Notes under the pieces: generated by a model
What the model was told of the DNA's origin: nothing
Database searches by the model: none
The model's input: the letters and a program-made list of their open reading frames with translations, nothing else
In this document: piece after piece, positions 1 to 7,960 of the stretch
Position numbering within the stretch: the first letter of the stretch is position 1
How the letters are laid out: each line of letters begins with the position of its first letter
DNA from: a virus
Length of the DNA stretch: 37,172 bases
IMG/VR virus record: IMGVR_UViG_3300046010_005105
Location: 1 to 37,172 of that record
Direction: 5' to 3' (one strand)
Position numbers and translations under genes: made by a program

Positions 1-129
1 AAAAAAATGAAAGTTACAATATCGCTAGATTTTGACGCATTGAAAGACGATATCAAGAATGAATTGGTAAACCGATTGATTGATTTGGATTATACGGAGG
101 CACAAATATCGGCTTTGGAAGATTCATTC
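1..129. repeat. Terminal overlap of a circular assembly
   Basis: Bases 4-129 are identical to 37047-37172. Extending to 1-129 versus 37044-37172 adds a single mismatch (A at 3, C at 37046). The repeat cuts through the first gene, so it looks like the overlap left when a circular or circularly permuted genome is assembled rather than a biological terminal repeat. The unique unit is then about 37,043 bp. A true short direct terminal repeat is possible but less likely, because its edges fall at no gene boundary. Confidence 0.9.
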
Positions 130-228
130 GATAGCAATATTGACGGCGGATTTATGGATGCAACATTTGAGATTGAGTTCAACAAAGATGAATCAGAAGT
201 AACAAGCTGTATGCTGGTTGGGGGATAA
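7..228 (+). CDS. Small acidic phage protein, unknown function
   Basis: A 73-residue acidic protein with no family I recognise. The N-terminal third looks like a beta strand followed by helix. The gene is complete here and its first 123 bp recur at 37050-37172 because of the circular overlap. Across the junction its ATG overlaps the stop of the upstream 52-aa gene (ATGA), so it is a translationally coupled member of the early rightward string. The next gene starts 4 bp after its stop. Confidence 0.75.
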   Translation: MKVTISLDFDALKDDIKNELVNRLIDLDYTEAQISALEDSFDSNIDGGFMDATFEIEFNKDESEVTSCMLVGG

Positions 229-232
229 GCAC

Positions 233-385
233 ATGACCAACCCCAAAGACGAATCGCGCTTGGCGTTTGAGAAGTGGTTCGCACAAGGATTTAATATTGG
301 AGAACTGCCGGTGCGTGAGGGGGATTATTATAGTGACCCTCCTGCAACATATTCTTGGTGGGCATGGCAGGTGAATTTGCAGTAA
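233..385 (+). CDS. Small Trp-rich phage protein
   Basis: A 50-residue protein starting at ATG 233 with GGGGATAA upstream and TAA at 383-385. It begins with a T-N-P-K-D-E-S-R motif and ends in a Trp/Tyr-rich stretch (YSWWAWQVN). Short phage proteins with an 'AFEKWF...W..W' pattern are common in proteobacterial phages and have no assigned role. It lies between two genes of the same string with short gaps. The DNA encoding KDESR is nearly identical to the start of the gene at 36676. Confidence 0.65.
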   Translation: MTNPKDESRLAFEKWFAQGFNIGELPVREGDYYSDPPATYSWWAWQVNLQ

Positions 386-404
386 TCAATAAGGGTGATT
401 CGTT

Positions 405-710
405 ATGAAATTAAACAGAAAACTCATGCGCGATTTTGCTAAAGTGGTGTTGCCGGGGTATGTGCTTCAATCCAACAGATGTTTATTTGTAAAAGGACTG
501 CTTGGCTACGATTTAATGGAATGGCAAACCGTCATCGAGCTTGCACAAAAGTGGTCAGAAGATGGTTTGGTTTTACAACATTTACCAAGCAAAAAATGGC
601 GGGTATTTATTGGTTTTCATCCCATTAATATCGGTGAAAATGACCACGGGGATTTACCCACCGCCATTATGAAGGCGGTCGTAGCAGCAGCAAAGAGTGA
701 GGAGAAATGA
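405..710 (+). CDS. Hypothetical protein (101 aa)
   Basis: No family is recognised. It is a mildly basic 101-residue globular-looking protein without membrane segments, with an internal W-Q-T-V-I-E-L helix and a K-K-W-R-V-F-I strand. The ATG has an AAGGGTG ribosome binding site about 8 nt upstream. Its end overlaps the next gene by 4 bp (ATGA), so the two are probably translated together as the last genes of the rightward early transcript. Confidence 0.7.
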   Translation: MKLNRKLMRDFAKVVLPGYVLQSNRCLFVKGLLGYDLMEWQTVIELAQKWSEDGLVLQHLPSKKWRVFIGFHPINIGENDHGDLPTAIMKAVVAAAKSEEK

Positions 711-1030
711 TTATTGATTTACATTTTATTGAAGGTGACGCTTTTGTAGGTGATAAAATAAAACTAGATTATAAAATATGTGAGCATGACAAAAATGCAA
801 ATTTTCAAAAAGACTGGATGCAAACAGAATTTACAATTATCAGCATACACCCCGATTATGTGAACCCTGATGATTTTAAGTATATTACTCCGGCACAGCA
901 TGGAAAACGATATGAATTATCAAGGGGAAAATCCACAATAACTTACACATATTTGTATAATAACGCTATACGAAAAACCAAGGAAATACCACACAACGAC
1001 TGGTATTTGCATCTTGGAATTGAAGAATAG
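707..1030 (+). CDS. Hypothetical protein (107 aa), last gene of the early string
   Basis: A 107-residue protein of unknown function. It is rich in aromatic residues and alternating strands (ITYTYLY, EFTIISIHP), which suggests a small beta fold. It overlaps the previous gene by 4 bp. It is the last sizeable rightward gene before the convergent leftward lysis genes, whose final stop is at 1160. Confidence 0.65.
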   Translation: MIIDLHFIEGDAFVGDKIKLDYKICEHDKNANFQKDWMQTEFTIISIHPDYVNPDDFKYITPAQHGKRYELSRGKSTITYTYLYNNAIRKTKEIPHNDWYLHLGIEE

Positions 1031-1159
1031 ATAATAAAAGGAATTAATTTAATGTGCAACGCTGATTTATCTACCCTACCTCCGCTTAGAAAATACAGTC
1101 GTTAATCCTTACCCCATTCGTATTGCTGTGAAATCTTATCCCAAGGAGCGGGCCTACAG
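1031..1159. other. Convergent intergenic region with a possible 17-aa ORF
   Basis: This gap separates the end of the rightward early string from the end of the leftward late operon. A terminator is expected here, but I see no convincing hairpin with a T tract on either strand. It holds one plus-strand minicistron, 1052-1105, encoding MCNADLSTLPPLRKYSR. It has AAAAGGA about 9 nt upstream of the ATG. It is too short to call a gene with confidence. Confidence 0.4.
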
Positions 1160-1402
1160 CTACTTACAAGAATCAGGCTCAGGATAGCCGCAATTAGCAC
1201 GAATCGTCTTTTGCTGTGCAGATAGCCTGAATATCCAATCTTCCACATAATCAGGTTTGTCCTGTGCTTTGAGCCATGATTTTACCTCACAACCAGTTAC
1301 TAGTGGTAACGGACAAAACCCTGCTACCCTTGGCGATGGGCTACAGCTTATCAATGATGTCATTGACGCTACCACGAGGAGCAGCATATTCCTTGGCTTC
1401 AT
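1160..1402 (-). CDS. Outer-membrane spanin lipoprotein candidate (Rz1-like)
   Basis: From ATG 1402 this is an 80-residue protein. A lysine-arginine start and a hydrophobic segment lead to a lipobox ending L-I-S-C near residue 20, so the mature protein would be a lipoprotein. Its 5' end overlaps the 67-aa i-spanin candidate in another frame (1341-1402), the usual Rz/Rz1 layout. The first ATG in the frame (1435) would put ten extra charged residues before the signal, and AGGCG precedes the internal ATG, so 1402 is preferred. Outer spanins join inner spanins across the periplasm to disrupt the outer membrane at lysis. Three cysteines follow the lipobox, which is unusual. Confidence 0.65.
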   Translation of the reverse strand: MKPRNMLLLVVASMTSLISCSPSPRVAGFCPLPLVTGCEVKSWLKAQDKPDYVEDWIFRLSAQQKTIRANCGYPEPDSCK

Positions 1403-1544
1403 TTTGACGCGCCTTTTCTGCGTTGATAAAATCATTTAGTTTTTCACCTTCAAGGCGGCGATACTCCCTATAATCGCGGGTTAGAATCCACCCTACCCAT
1501 CCAATTAGTGCGGATATAATTGCACCCGCTACAGCCCATTCCAT
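1341..1544 (-). CDS. Inner-membrane spanin candidate (Rz-like), short
   Basis: A 67-residue protein with one N-terminal transmembrane segment (about residues 4-21, A-I-I-S-A-L-I-G-W-V-G-W-I-L) followed by a charged, helix-prone periplasmic tail rich in E, K and R. That topology is the i-spanin signature. Lambda Rz is roughly twice as long, so this is a short version. Its ATG shares a base with the stop of the holin candidate upstream, and its 3' end overlaps the lipoprotein gene in another frame. It is the last-but-one gene of the late operon, where lysis genes are expected. Confidence 0.65.
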   Translation of the reverse strand: MEWAVAGAIISALIGWVGWILTRDYREYRRLEGEKLNDFINAEKARQNEAKEYAAPRGSVNDIIDKL

Positions 1545-1720
1545 TACTTCTTACCGTTACGGAATACGTTGATAAGGCCAATTAAGCCAATACCAGCAGC
1601 AACAATATGATCTGCCTGCTCAGGCGTAAACGTAACACCAGCAGCCGTAATCAGGGCAATAATACCGCGCCAAGTGCTGTTGTCTGATAACTTTTCTGTA
1701 ATCCAATCAATGATTTTCAT
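1544..1720 (-). CDS. Small two-segment holin candidate
   Basis: A 58-residue protein starting at ATG 1720 with TAACGAGGATATT upstream (GAGGA ribosome binding site). A short amphipathic N-terminus (IIDWITEKL) precedes two hydrophobic stretches: W-R-G-I-I-A-L-I-T-A-A-G-V around residues 18-30, and an A-G-I-G-L-I-G-L-I stretch around residues 42-51. The C-terminus is basic (RNGKK). Similar small proteins with a T-W-R-G-I-I-A-L core sit in lysis cassettes of many Gram-negative phages. Its place between an XhlA-like gene and the spanins supports a holin role. I cannot tell from sequence whether this or the 101-aa neighbour makes the lethal hole. Confidence 0.6.
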   Translation of the reverse strand: MKIIDWITEKLSDNSTWRGIIALITAAGVTFTPEQADHIVAAGIGLIGLINVFRNGKK

Positions 1721-1730
1721 AATATCCTCG

Positions 1731-2036
1731 TTAGTTAATGGTTCTGGTAAACAAATAGCCGAGCACTTTACTGATTAACGCTCCAACCGTTCCAGCCGCC
1801 ATTAGAGCAACGGCAAAAGCCCCCTTGCCCTTGTTCATAACGGCGGTTAGATCGTCTATTTTAACGCCTAAGTCTTTGAATGATTCCTGTGTTGATGTGT
1901 GGTGGGATTTCTGTTGCTCCCTAACACCATCAAGTTCAGATTTCACTACTTTAATATCGCCGCGTAAGTCGGCAATAGATAGGGCGTTTTCTAGTTCTTG
2001 CTTGACTATTGAAACGACTTTTTCAGACTCAGGCAT
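1731..2036 (-). CDS. XhlA-like membrane protein, holin or antiholin candidate
   Basis: A 101-residue protein with a long charged coiled-coil region (residues about 1-70) and one C-terminal transmembrane helix (A-F-A-V-A-L-M-A-A-G-T-V near residues 74-95), ending R-T-I-N. Coiled coil followed by a single C-terminal membrane anchor is the architecture of XhlA-type hemolysin/holin accessory proteins. It is the first gene of the lysis cassette after the virion genes and has AGGTG upstream of the ATG. A role as holin partner is inferred from topology and context only. Confidence 0.55.
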   Translation of the reverse strand: MPESEKVVSIVKQELENALSIADLRGDIKVVKSELDGVREQQKSHHTSTQESFKDLGVKIDDLTAVMNKGKGAFAVALMAAGTVGALISKVLGYLFTRTIN

Positions 2037-2047
2037 GTTCGCACCTA

Positions 2048-2293
2048 TTAATTAAATGCGTAAATTACATAGTTGTAAACAGACGTATCACCAGCAACAG
2101 CTCTCACCGTTACGCTTGTGCCATTGGTAAATGCAAATACATAAGGATGTCCGGCTGGAGTGCCGCCGACTGTACGCATTGAAAAATCAATACCGGTTTG
2201 TGTGCTGTTAAAATTTTTATCAGAAATAACAACGCTGGTCGCGCCATTAGCAGTAAAAGTACCTTGAGAGATAGCTCGTTTATATTGTGACAT
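2048..2293 (-). CDS. Small beta-rich virion-type protein
   Basis: An 81-residue protein rich in Thr, Ser, Val and Gly with alternating strands (TSVVISDKNF, TSVTVRAV, YNYVIYAFN). It resembles the small beta-sandwich proteins often encoded among phage tail and decoration genes. The start is supported by AAAGGATTAATT before the ATG. It lies between the ejection/lysozyme gene and the lysis cassette. Function is unassigned. Confidence 0.6.
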   Translation of the reverse strand: MSQYKRAISQGTFTANGATSVVISDKNFNSTQTGIDFSMRTVGGTPAGHPYVFAFTNGTSVTVRAVAGDTSVYNYVIYAFN

Positions 2294-2306
2294 AATTAAT
2301 CCTTTA

Positions 2307-2780
2307 TTAAGCGGTTAAAGTTGATGCTATACGGTTCACGCGATTAGGTGTCTGCGTGGCGTATTTGGATTGCTTCAAAAACTTAGCAGCAAGTTCATAC
2401 TGCCCTTTTTTGATAGCGTTTAGGGTACGCTTGAATTGTGATAGCGTTGGCTTACCAAGCTGGAATGACATTTCAATAATTGCGCTTTGCACGTTTTCAG
2501 GGTGTGTATCGAAGTTTGGAACTAACTTGCGCGCATCTTTCTCAGCCGTTTCCATCGTGACACGAAGTAACGCATCTGAATCCGCTTTTGTAATTGGAGT
2601 TTTACCATTTAGCACATCATCAAAACTGGTCTTGATGCCAGCCGTTTCCCACACCTTACGCGCATTAGGACTATCCATATTGAAGCCAACACCAACGGTA
2701 CGCTTGCCAACGGTATCCTTATAAACCTTAAACCGTTCACCCTCAGCCTTGCGTATGGTGGTTTCCATTTGTGGCGTCAT
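2307..2780 (-). CDS. Nested in-frame GH24 endolysin from an internal start
   Basis: Met701 of the 857-residue protein is preceded by AAGGAGAGGAAAAC, which contains a near-perfect Shine-Dalgarno sequence at normal spacing from ATG 2780. Initiation here would give a free 157-residue protein that is all lysozyme, close to the length of T4 lysozyme. It has the triad Glu13/Asp22/Thr28 and no signal or SAR segment, so it would need a holin for release. The lysis cassette just downstream has holin and spanin candidates but no other endolysin. One gene would then supply both a virion-borne muramidase and the lysis enzyme. The internal start is inference from the ribosome binding site and the missing endolysin. 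Confidence 0.6.
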   Translation of the reverse strand: MTPQMETTIRKAEGERFKVYKDTVGKRTVGVGFNMDSPNARKVWETAGIKTSFDDVLNGKTPITKADSDALLRVTMETAEKDARKLVPNFDTHPENVQSAIIEMSFQLGKPTLSQFKRTLNAIKKGQYELAAKFLKQSKYATQTPNRVNRIASTLTA

Positions 2781-4880
2781 GTTTTCCTCTCCTTGATTGA
2801 TTTGAAAGGGAGTAGTAGGGCTATCAGGAATAGAATTCGCATCGTTTGCACCTTTGTTGTTAAAATACAAATCGTCCAAAATCTTTATCTTTTCTGGTGT
2901 AAGTGCTATAGGGGCCATTGGTTTCATCTCTATTGCTTTTGGTGCGCCCATATTAGGCTTGCGCTCTATTTGAGGCGCAATAACATTTAGTTTCTGCATG
3001 TATTTTACAGGGTTTTTCGCAAGCCCCTTAGGTGCATAAGCAAGCCATTTGATAAACTTGTCATTGGTGAAAAGTCTAGCGGTTACGTTGCCAAGCCCTA
3101 AAATCCCGCTTGTGCTAATAGGGTCAAACCATGCACCAACGCCTGATAATGCGGATAATCCACCGTAAAGAGAACGGCTTGCATTTGTAGTGTTTCTGGT
3201 GTCGCGCATGAGCATAAGCGAATCAATAGCAGCGTCAAACTGTTTAGCAGTTTCAGGCTTGAGTCCAGATTTTAAAGCTGCACGCGCTTCTGGCTCTAAC
3301 CCTTTGTACTTTGTTGCAAAACGTATAGGATCAAACTCGTTTACAGCATCATCTCCCATTTGTTTTATAAGAGAACCACGCACTATTTCACGGTCTTGTG
3401 GTTTAAGCATTCCCATTACGTTTTGTGCTTTACCGCCTATTTTAGAATTTGTGAGAACTTTATTAAAAAGCTCTTGCACATCATCGCGGCGCATCAATGG
3501 GTCAATTTGCTTTTCAACCTTTTCAATGAAACCTTTGTTTACTGCATTTGCTCGATTAAAAGCATCTAATGCAGTCTTTCCGCGTGCTGTAGCTTCTTGT
3601 CTCATGGTTTCAGACAATGCACCGTATAAGCGTGAATAAACCGCCTTATCTGCTGTTTTCAGCATAGTTACATCTTGCAGGTTGTTTCCTATCAAAGTGC
3701 GATAGTTTTTAATTGCTTCATAGGGTAACTTGCCGTTACCTGCGCTTAAATCGCGCATGATGTTGCCAACCAAGCGTCCTGCTTCCGACTTGTTAAATAT
3801 AGATTGCAATTCTGGTGTAGGCTTTTTAGCTATTTCAGATATGGCAAACCCAATAGGACGCGATTCAACCATTGTTTCTTTTGGAACAAACTTATCAAAA
3901 TTATCGTATAGCTTGCCAATTACTTCTTTACCTTTTGCAACATAGTTACCAAGACCCTCGCTAACTGTCTGCCCCGCTTGCGCTGCGCTTTTAGCGTTAG
4001 ATAATCCCGCATTGTTTAAAATATCAGTTGCTTGTTTCAGCGCGTTTTCCTCTGACTTAACAATCACGCCGGATGATAGCGGCACTTCCTTTAATACATT
4101 TTGCGTGGATTTCATGACGTTTGTGTCCGTCACATCGCCAAGCCTAGGTGTTATCCCTGCTTCAACAAAGGATTGCAGCTTTTGCGGATTTACTCCGGTT
4201 GCCATGCTCATTAAGTTTTGTGCTACGCGAGGCGCGTTTCTAGCTACTGAAACAGTGGCCTCTGGTGTGATTCCGCCTAATAGTCCCATGCCAAGCTGTG
4301 CAACTGGATTGTCGGGGAACATCTCTTTGCCAGCTTCAAGCCCTAATCCAGCCGTTCCAAACCCTGCAAGTTGCGTTGCGGTTCTGGGTGCAAGAGCTGC
4401 TATTTCTGGTAGTATGTTAGCCGCTTTTGCATATCCACCACCGGAAGCAAGAAGCTGGCCACCTGTGTCAACGACCTTTTCTAGCTTATTACGTGGGGTG
4501 TACTGACCTTTCGTGACGTAATCAAATAGCCTTTCGGCGGTACGAGAAGGCATGGGTAGCGTTTGGTTTATGTCTTGGCGAGGCGGTAAATCAGCACCAA
4601 GCGCATTAGCAATAGCGCGGCCCCCACTGTATGTTATATCGGCACCGCCCTGCATAACCATGTTTGGCAAATCAAGTATGCTTGCCACCCCTGTCACACC
4701 CATTCTCGTCGCACGCCCTAATGCGCGATCAACATCACTTAGAAAACTGCCCTCTTCTATTTTTCCAATTGGTGTCATTGTTGAAGCGGGTGGCGTAAAT
4801 GGTGCAGGTGGCGGTGGTGAAGGTGCCTGAACTCCGTATAAATTATCAAGTAATGCTATTTTTTCAGGGCTTAAAGGCAT
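2307..4880 (-). CDS. Ejection protein with C-terminal GH24 lysozyme
   Basis: An 857-residue protein, the last and largest of four genes that look like virion-internal DNA-ejection proteins. Residues 1-90 are Pro-rich. Residues about 90-240 contain Gly/Ala-rich hydrophobic stretches that could cross membranes. Residues about 240-620 are long charged helices. The C-terminal 157 residues are a T4-type muramidase (GH24): from Met701, Glu13, Asp22 and Thr28 have the spacing of the E-D-T catalytic triad of T4 lysozyme (E11, D20, T26). A murein hydrolase on an ejection protein would open peptidoglycan during DNA entry. The motif L-x-P-E-K-I-x-x-L-D-x-L-Y occurs at residues 3-15 and again at 660-672, just before the enzyme. 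Confidence 0.85.
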   Translation of the reverse strand: MPLSPEKIALLDNLYGVQAPSPPPPAPFTPPASTMTPIGKIEEGSFLSDVDRALGRATRMGVTGVASILDLPNMVMQGGADITYSGGRAIANALGADLPPRQDINQTLPMPSRTAERLFDYVTKGQYTPRNKLEKVVDTGGQLLASGGGYAKAANILPEIAALAPRTATQLAGFGTAGLGLEAGKEMFPDNPVAQLGMGLLGGITPEATVSVARNAPRVAQNLMSMATGVNPQKLQSFVEAGITPRLGDVTDTNVMKSTQNVLKEVPLSSGVIVKSEENALKQATDILNNAGLSNAKSAAQAGQTVSEGLGNYVAKGKEVIGKLYDNFDKFVPKETMVESRPIGFAISEIAKKPTPELQSIFNKSEAGRLVGNIMRDLSAGNGKLPYEAIKNYRTLIGNNLQDVTMLKTADKAVYSRLYGALSETMRQEATARGKTALDAFNRANAVNKGFIEKVEKQIDPLMRRDDVQELFNKVLTNSKIGGKAQNVMGMLKPQDREIVRGSLIKQMGDDAVNEFDPIRFATKYKGLEPEARAALKSGLKPETAKQFDAAIDSLMLMRDTRNTTNASRSLYGGLSALSGVGAWFDPISTSGILGLGNVTARLFTNDKFIKWLAYAPKGLAKNPVKYMQKLNVIAPQIERKPNMGAPKAIEMKPMAPIALTPEKIKILDDLYFNNKGANDANSIPDSPTTPFQINQGEENMTPQMETTIRKAEGERFKVYKDTVGKRTVGVGFNMDSPNARKVWETAGIKTSFDDVLNGKTPITKADSDALLRVTMETAEKDARKLVPNFDTHPENVQSAIIEMSFQLGKPTLSQFKRTLNAIKKGQYELAAKFLKQSKYATQTPNRVNRIASTLTA

Positions 4881-5953
4881 TATTTTAACCCCTTCATGCG
4901 CTTATATTCCATTAGCTCATCTTGAGATACACCCATTTGCAATGCTTGCGCGTCAAGGCCTGTTGCGTCTGGCTCGCCAAGCAGCTTCCCGCCTCGCTTA
5001 GTGTATTCAGAAACAACATCATCGCCAAACCCTGCGCGGATGTTTTGCACTTTTTGTTTGAGGGTCGTTTCAAGATTACCAACACCTCGCAATAACTGGG
5101 TATCGCCTTTAAGATAACCCTCACCAAGCTCGCTTAAAAATCTTTCTGCTTCTTGTGGAGTTACTGCGCCACCGCTTCGCGCCTTCAATATATTATTTCT
5201 AATTGCCGCAACGGTTTGACGCAATCCCTTACCCTCTTCACTTACCATAAAATCAGGTAGTCCGTAGGTTTGACCATATCCGGGTAAATCCTTAAGACCG
5301 GCCACTTGATTATTAAACATTTGCACACTAGACATTAAATCGTTCATGCCAGAATCGTCTAATCGCTTGGCAAAGTTTTGAACATCTTTATCAAGGGTGA
5401 GTTGTTTTCTTTCCTCTCTAATCAATGCTCTATCGTCTTTTAATCCTTCCTGATTAGCGACTTTTAGGTCGGCCTCTTTTTGGTCAAGGATTGCCTTTGC
5501 TGCTGGTGCTAATGGCGAATCCATGTTTGCTAAAATACGCAGCTTTTCATCTGGTAATTGCTTGAGTTTATCAAGTGTTGCGCCGCTGCCGGAATCACCC
5601 ATAACACCCTGCATCATTTGCGTTTGCGCTTGTGATTTCTGCTGCTCCATAGCATTCTTAACCATCGTAATTGCAAGGCTTTGGTCAATCCCCATAGATA
5701 CAAGCTGTGCAAGTGCTTTGTTTGGGTCGGTGTAATCAATAGACCCTGCAATTTGTGGAAGTGCCTGTTGAAGCGCGGCTTGCTGCTGTTGCTCTTGGCG
5801 TTGGCTAAGCATTTGCTGTGCTTGCGCTAGATTAATAGGCTCACCCATACGCTGCGATTGACGCACCATAAAATAAGGGTCGTTTTGCCCGTAGGAGTTC
5901 GCAGCATTTGCCATGCCCTGCATTATTCCTGCAATGCTTCTCATATCTGCCAT
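4880..5953 (-). CDS. Probable DNA ejection (internal virion) protein
   Basis: A 357-residue protein with a Gln-rich coiled-coil stretch (residues about 45-65) and long amphipathic helices, including a conserved-looking segment A-R-S-G-G-A-V-T-P-Q-E-A-E-R-F around residue 255. That composition and its place between a Gln/Ser-rich protein and the lysozyme-bearing ejection protein match the internal proteins of P22-like phages (gp7/gp20/gp16 group), which leave the head with the DNA. Its stop overlaps the next start. No enzymatic motif is seen. Confidence 0.6.
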   Translation of the reverse strand: MADMRSIAGIMQGMANAANSYGQNDPYFMVRQSQRMGEPINLAQAQQMLSQRQEQQQQAALQQALPQIAGSIDYTDPNKALAQLVSMGIDQSLAITMVKNAMEQQKSQAQTQMMQGVMGDSGSGATLDKLKQLPDEKLRILANMDSPLAPAAKAILDQKEADLKVANQEGLKDDRALIREERKQLTLDKDVQNFAKRLDDSGMNDLMSSVQMFNNQVAGLKDLPGYGQTYGLPDFMVSEEGKGLRQTVAAIRNNILKARSGGAVTPQEAERFLSELGEGYLKGDTQLLRGVGNLETTLKQKVQNIRAGFGDDVVSEYTKRGGKLLGEPDATGLDAQALQMGVSQDELMEYKRMKGLK

Positions 5954-5962
5954 TTATGCCCC

Positions 5963-7321
5963 CTAAAAATAAAATCCACCGGATGGATTAACATTCCCGG
6001 GGCTTGTCCAAGGAAGGTTATTTACCGTAGGTGTTCCAAAATAATTTGCGACTTGTCCTAATGACCCAAGCTTATCAGCCAAATTACTTGCACTGTTAGG
6101 TTGTGGGGGGACATTTACTGAACCTTCTTTAAACGCGCTAAGCAATGACATAAGCTCCTGCAATTTTTGGCTATCATACCCCTCTTTACGGCCATATTCA
6201 CCACTAATTTTATCTGCAAGCTGCTGGTTGTAATCGCGTACATACCCACCCGCGCCAATCTTAGACATAATATCCGCAATAGTGTTTTCGCGTAATGTTT
6301 GTCCTAAATTCGCAATGCCAGAAGCCGCACCTAATCCAGTGCTTGCCGCTTGTAACGCGCCGCTGCGGTCTGAGTTTTGACGGTTTTCAATAGTGCTTAC
6401 CAGATTATTGAATCCTTCATAATTTAATCCAGATGTTGCGCGTGCTACTGCATCCTGCGTGCTGCGTTCAAGTTCGGATAATTGCCTGTCTTGCGAGCTA
6501 CTACCAAACGCAGCCGAACCAGCCATTAGCCTTGCGCGTGCATTGTCTGCATCGCGGCGGATGGATTCAATAGACTGATTAACCACCTGCTGTTGATAGG
6601 GATTTTGATACCTTGCAAGCAAAGCGTTAAAATCGCTATCAGACATTGGCGTAGACGCTTTGTTTAGCTGCTGGCTAATCTGTGCGTATAAATCATTCGC
6701 TTTTTGCAGTAATTCATTTTGTGCGGTTGTACCCTGAGCTAATGCAGAAAGGCCCTCTTTTTCCCAAGGATTAAGAGGTTCTTGTCCAATAGGCATAACC
6801 CCGCCAAGGCCAATTGTAGACCAGTCTGGCTGCTGTCCTTGTTGCATAGATAGAGCAATTTTATTAAACATTTCTTGCATTTTAGGGTCGGATGCCTGCA
6901 CGCGGGTATTTAACAAACCGCCTTGCGCTATTTCATTTGCGCCAAGCAATCCAAGTTTACGACCTATCTCTGTTGCGCTTTGAACATTCCATAAAGATTG
7001 CGGCTGACTGGCGGGTGCAGGCGGGGCTACAGCAGCACCAGCCTGTGCAATAGGCGTTGAATAGCTTGGGGGAGGGTTGCTTTGCGAAAATATATTTGGC
7101 CCCCAGTTATCTTGCAAGCCTATCTGTGGTGGAGCACCGGGATTGACCATAACTGGCTGGTCGGTTGCGCGCTTTTGTTCTGGAACAGGGGTGGAATAAG
7201 ATGAGGTAGATGGTGCGCTATATGTTGGCGTTACCGTTGCGACGGGTGGTGCATCCCCCATTGCCTGCCAGTTTGAGGCGTTCCCCGGAACCCATTGGCC
7301 GTTTTGCTGTGTCCAATACAT
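5963..7321 (-). CDS. Probable DNA ejection protein, Pro/Gln/Ser-rich N-terminus
   Basis: A 452-residue protein. Residues 1-110 are low-complexity, rich in Pro, Ser, Thr and Gln. Residues about 110-400 are helical, with a Y-Q-N-P-Y-Q-Q-Q-V-V-N-Q-S segment near residue 240 and a G-S-A-A-F-G-S-S stretch, a pattern often seen in phage internal proteins. It sits in the ejection-protein block and is followed closely by the 357-aa gene. The first residues (MYWTQQNGQWVPGNASN) are unusually aromatic. Function is inferred from position and composition. Confidence 0.55.
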   Translation of the reverse strand: MYWTQQNGQWVPGNASNWQAMGDAPPVATVTPTYSAPSTSSYSTPVPEQKRATDQPVMVNPGAPPQIGLQDNWGPNIFSQSNPPPSYSTPIAQAGAAVAPPAPASQPQSLWNVQSATEIGRKLGLLGANEIAQGGLLNTRVQASDPKMQEMFNKIALSMQQGQQPDWSTIGLGGVMPIGQEPLNPWEKEGLSALAQGTTAQNELLQKANDLYAQISQQLNKASTPMSDSDFNALLARYQNPYQQQVVNQSIESIRRDADNARARLMAGSAAFGSSSQDRQLSELERSTQDAVARATSGLNYEGFNNLVSTIENRQNSDRSGALQAASTGLGAASGIANLGQTLRENTIADIMSKIGAGGYVRDYNQQLADKISGEYGRKEGYDSQKLQELMSLLSAFKEGSVNVPPQPNSASNLADKLGSLGQVANYFGTPTVNNLPWTSPGNVNPSGGFYF

Positions 7322-7324
7322 TGA

Positions 7325-7960
7325 TTACCTCACACTTAGAAGATATTTACGCATTGCCTCAGATGCGGTTTTGGAGGCCTTTTCTAAATTACTGCTATAT
7401 TCACTAGGTTTTGCAGCCATGAGCTTAGGGAGGTCTAAGGCCTTCATTACATCATCAGCAGCACCAAAGTTTGAGTGCGTCTGAATAATGGCGTTTAGCT
7501 CTCTATTATAATCATCTTGCGGGCTGTCATTGACATTGCGCACGCGTCCCATCCAGTCATTTGCACCAGATTGTTTAAGCTGACTCATCAATATCGTGTT
7601 AAGCACATCCTTGATGCTTGCAGGGATTTCATCTGGGTTTGTAGCTTCTGGTTTTTTCTCTTCCTGTAAGCCAAACGGGGAAAACAAACCGCCCATCTGG
7701 TCACTGTACTGTTGCCATTCGTAAGCGGCTGTGTTTCCAAATGGGTCATCCATTGGGTTTGCCACGCGCTTCATGGGAAAGGGGTTGAACTCCTTGGCGT
7801 AGTTAGCCTGCACGTCAGGCAGGAATGTATTTAAATACGTATCCTGCACCTCGCTAGGCAATGATTGAAACGGCGTTAATTGCGTTCCGGTGCCAGACTT
7901 TTTACCACCCGCAAGGCCGCCAATAAGTGACGCTCCTGCGCTTAGGATGCTTCCAAGCAT
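7325..7960 (-). CDS. Virion-associated protein, possible ejection partner
   Basis: A 211-residue protein. Residues 1-20 are hydrophobic and glycine-rich (ILSAGASLIGGLAGGKK), like the membrane-active N-termini of some ejection proteins. The remainder is mixed helix and loop. The start at ATG 7960 has AAGAGGTTTAT upstream. It is the first gene of the ejection block, just after the tail-hub genes. No known family is recognised with confidence. Confidence 0.5.
   Translation of the reverse strand: MLGSILSAGASLIGGLAGGKKSGTGTQLTPFQSLPSEVQDTYLNTFLPDVQANYAKEFNPFPMKRVANPMDDPFGNTAAYEWQQYSDQMGGLFSPFGLQEEKKPEATNPDEIPASIKDVLNTILMSQLKQSGANDWMGRVRNVNDSPQDDYNRELNAIIQTHSNFGAADDVMKALDLPKLMAAKPSEYSSNLEKASKTASEAMRKYLLSVR

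Noticed and set aside
1-129. A biological direct terminal repeat
   Set aside because: Its edges fall inside a gene and one end carries a mismatch in a poly-A start, which fits a circular-assembly overlap better.
3190-4506. Plus-strand open frames of 149 and 164 codons
   Set aside because: They lie antisense to the continuous 857-codon ejection-protein gene, have Ser/Cys-rich shadow composition and no ribosome binding sites.
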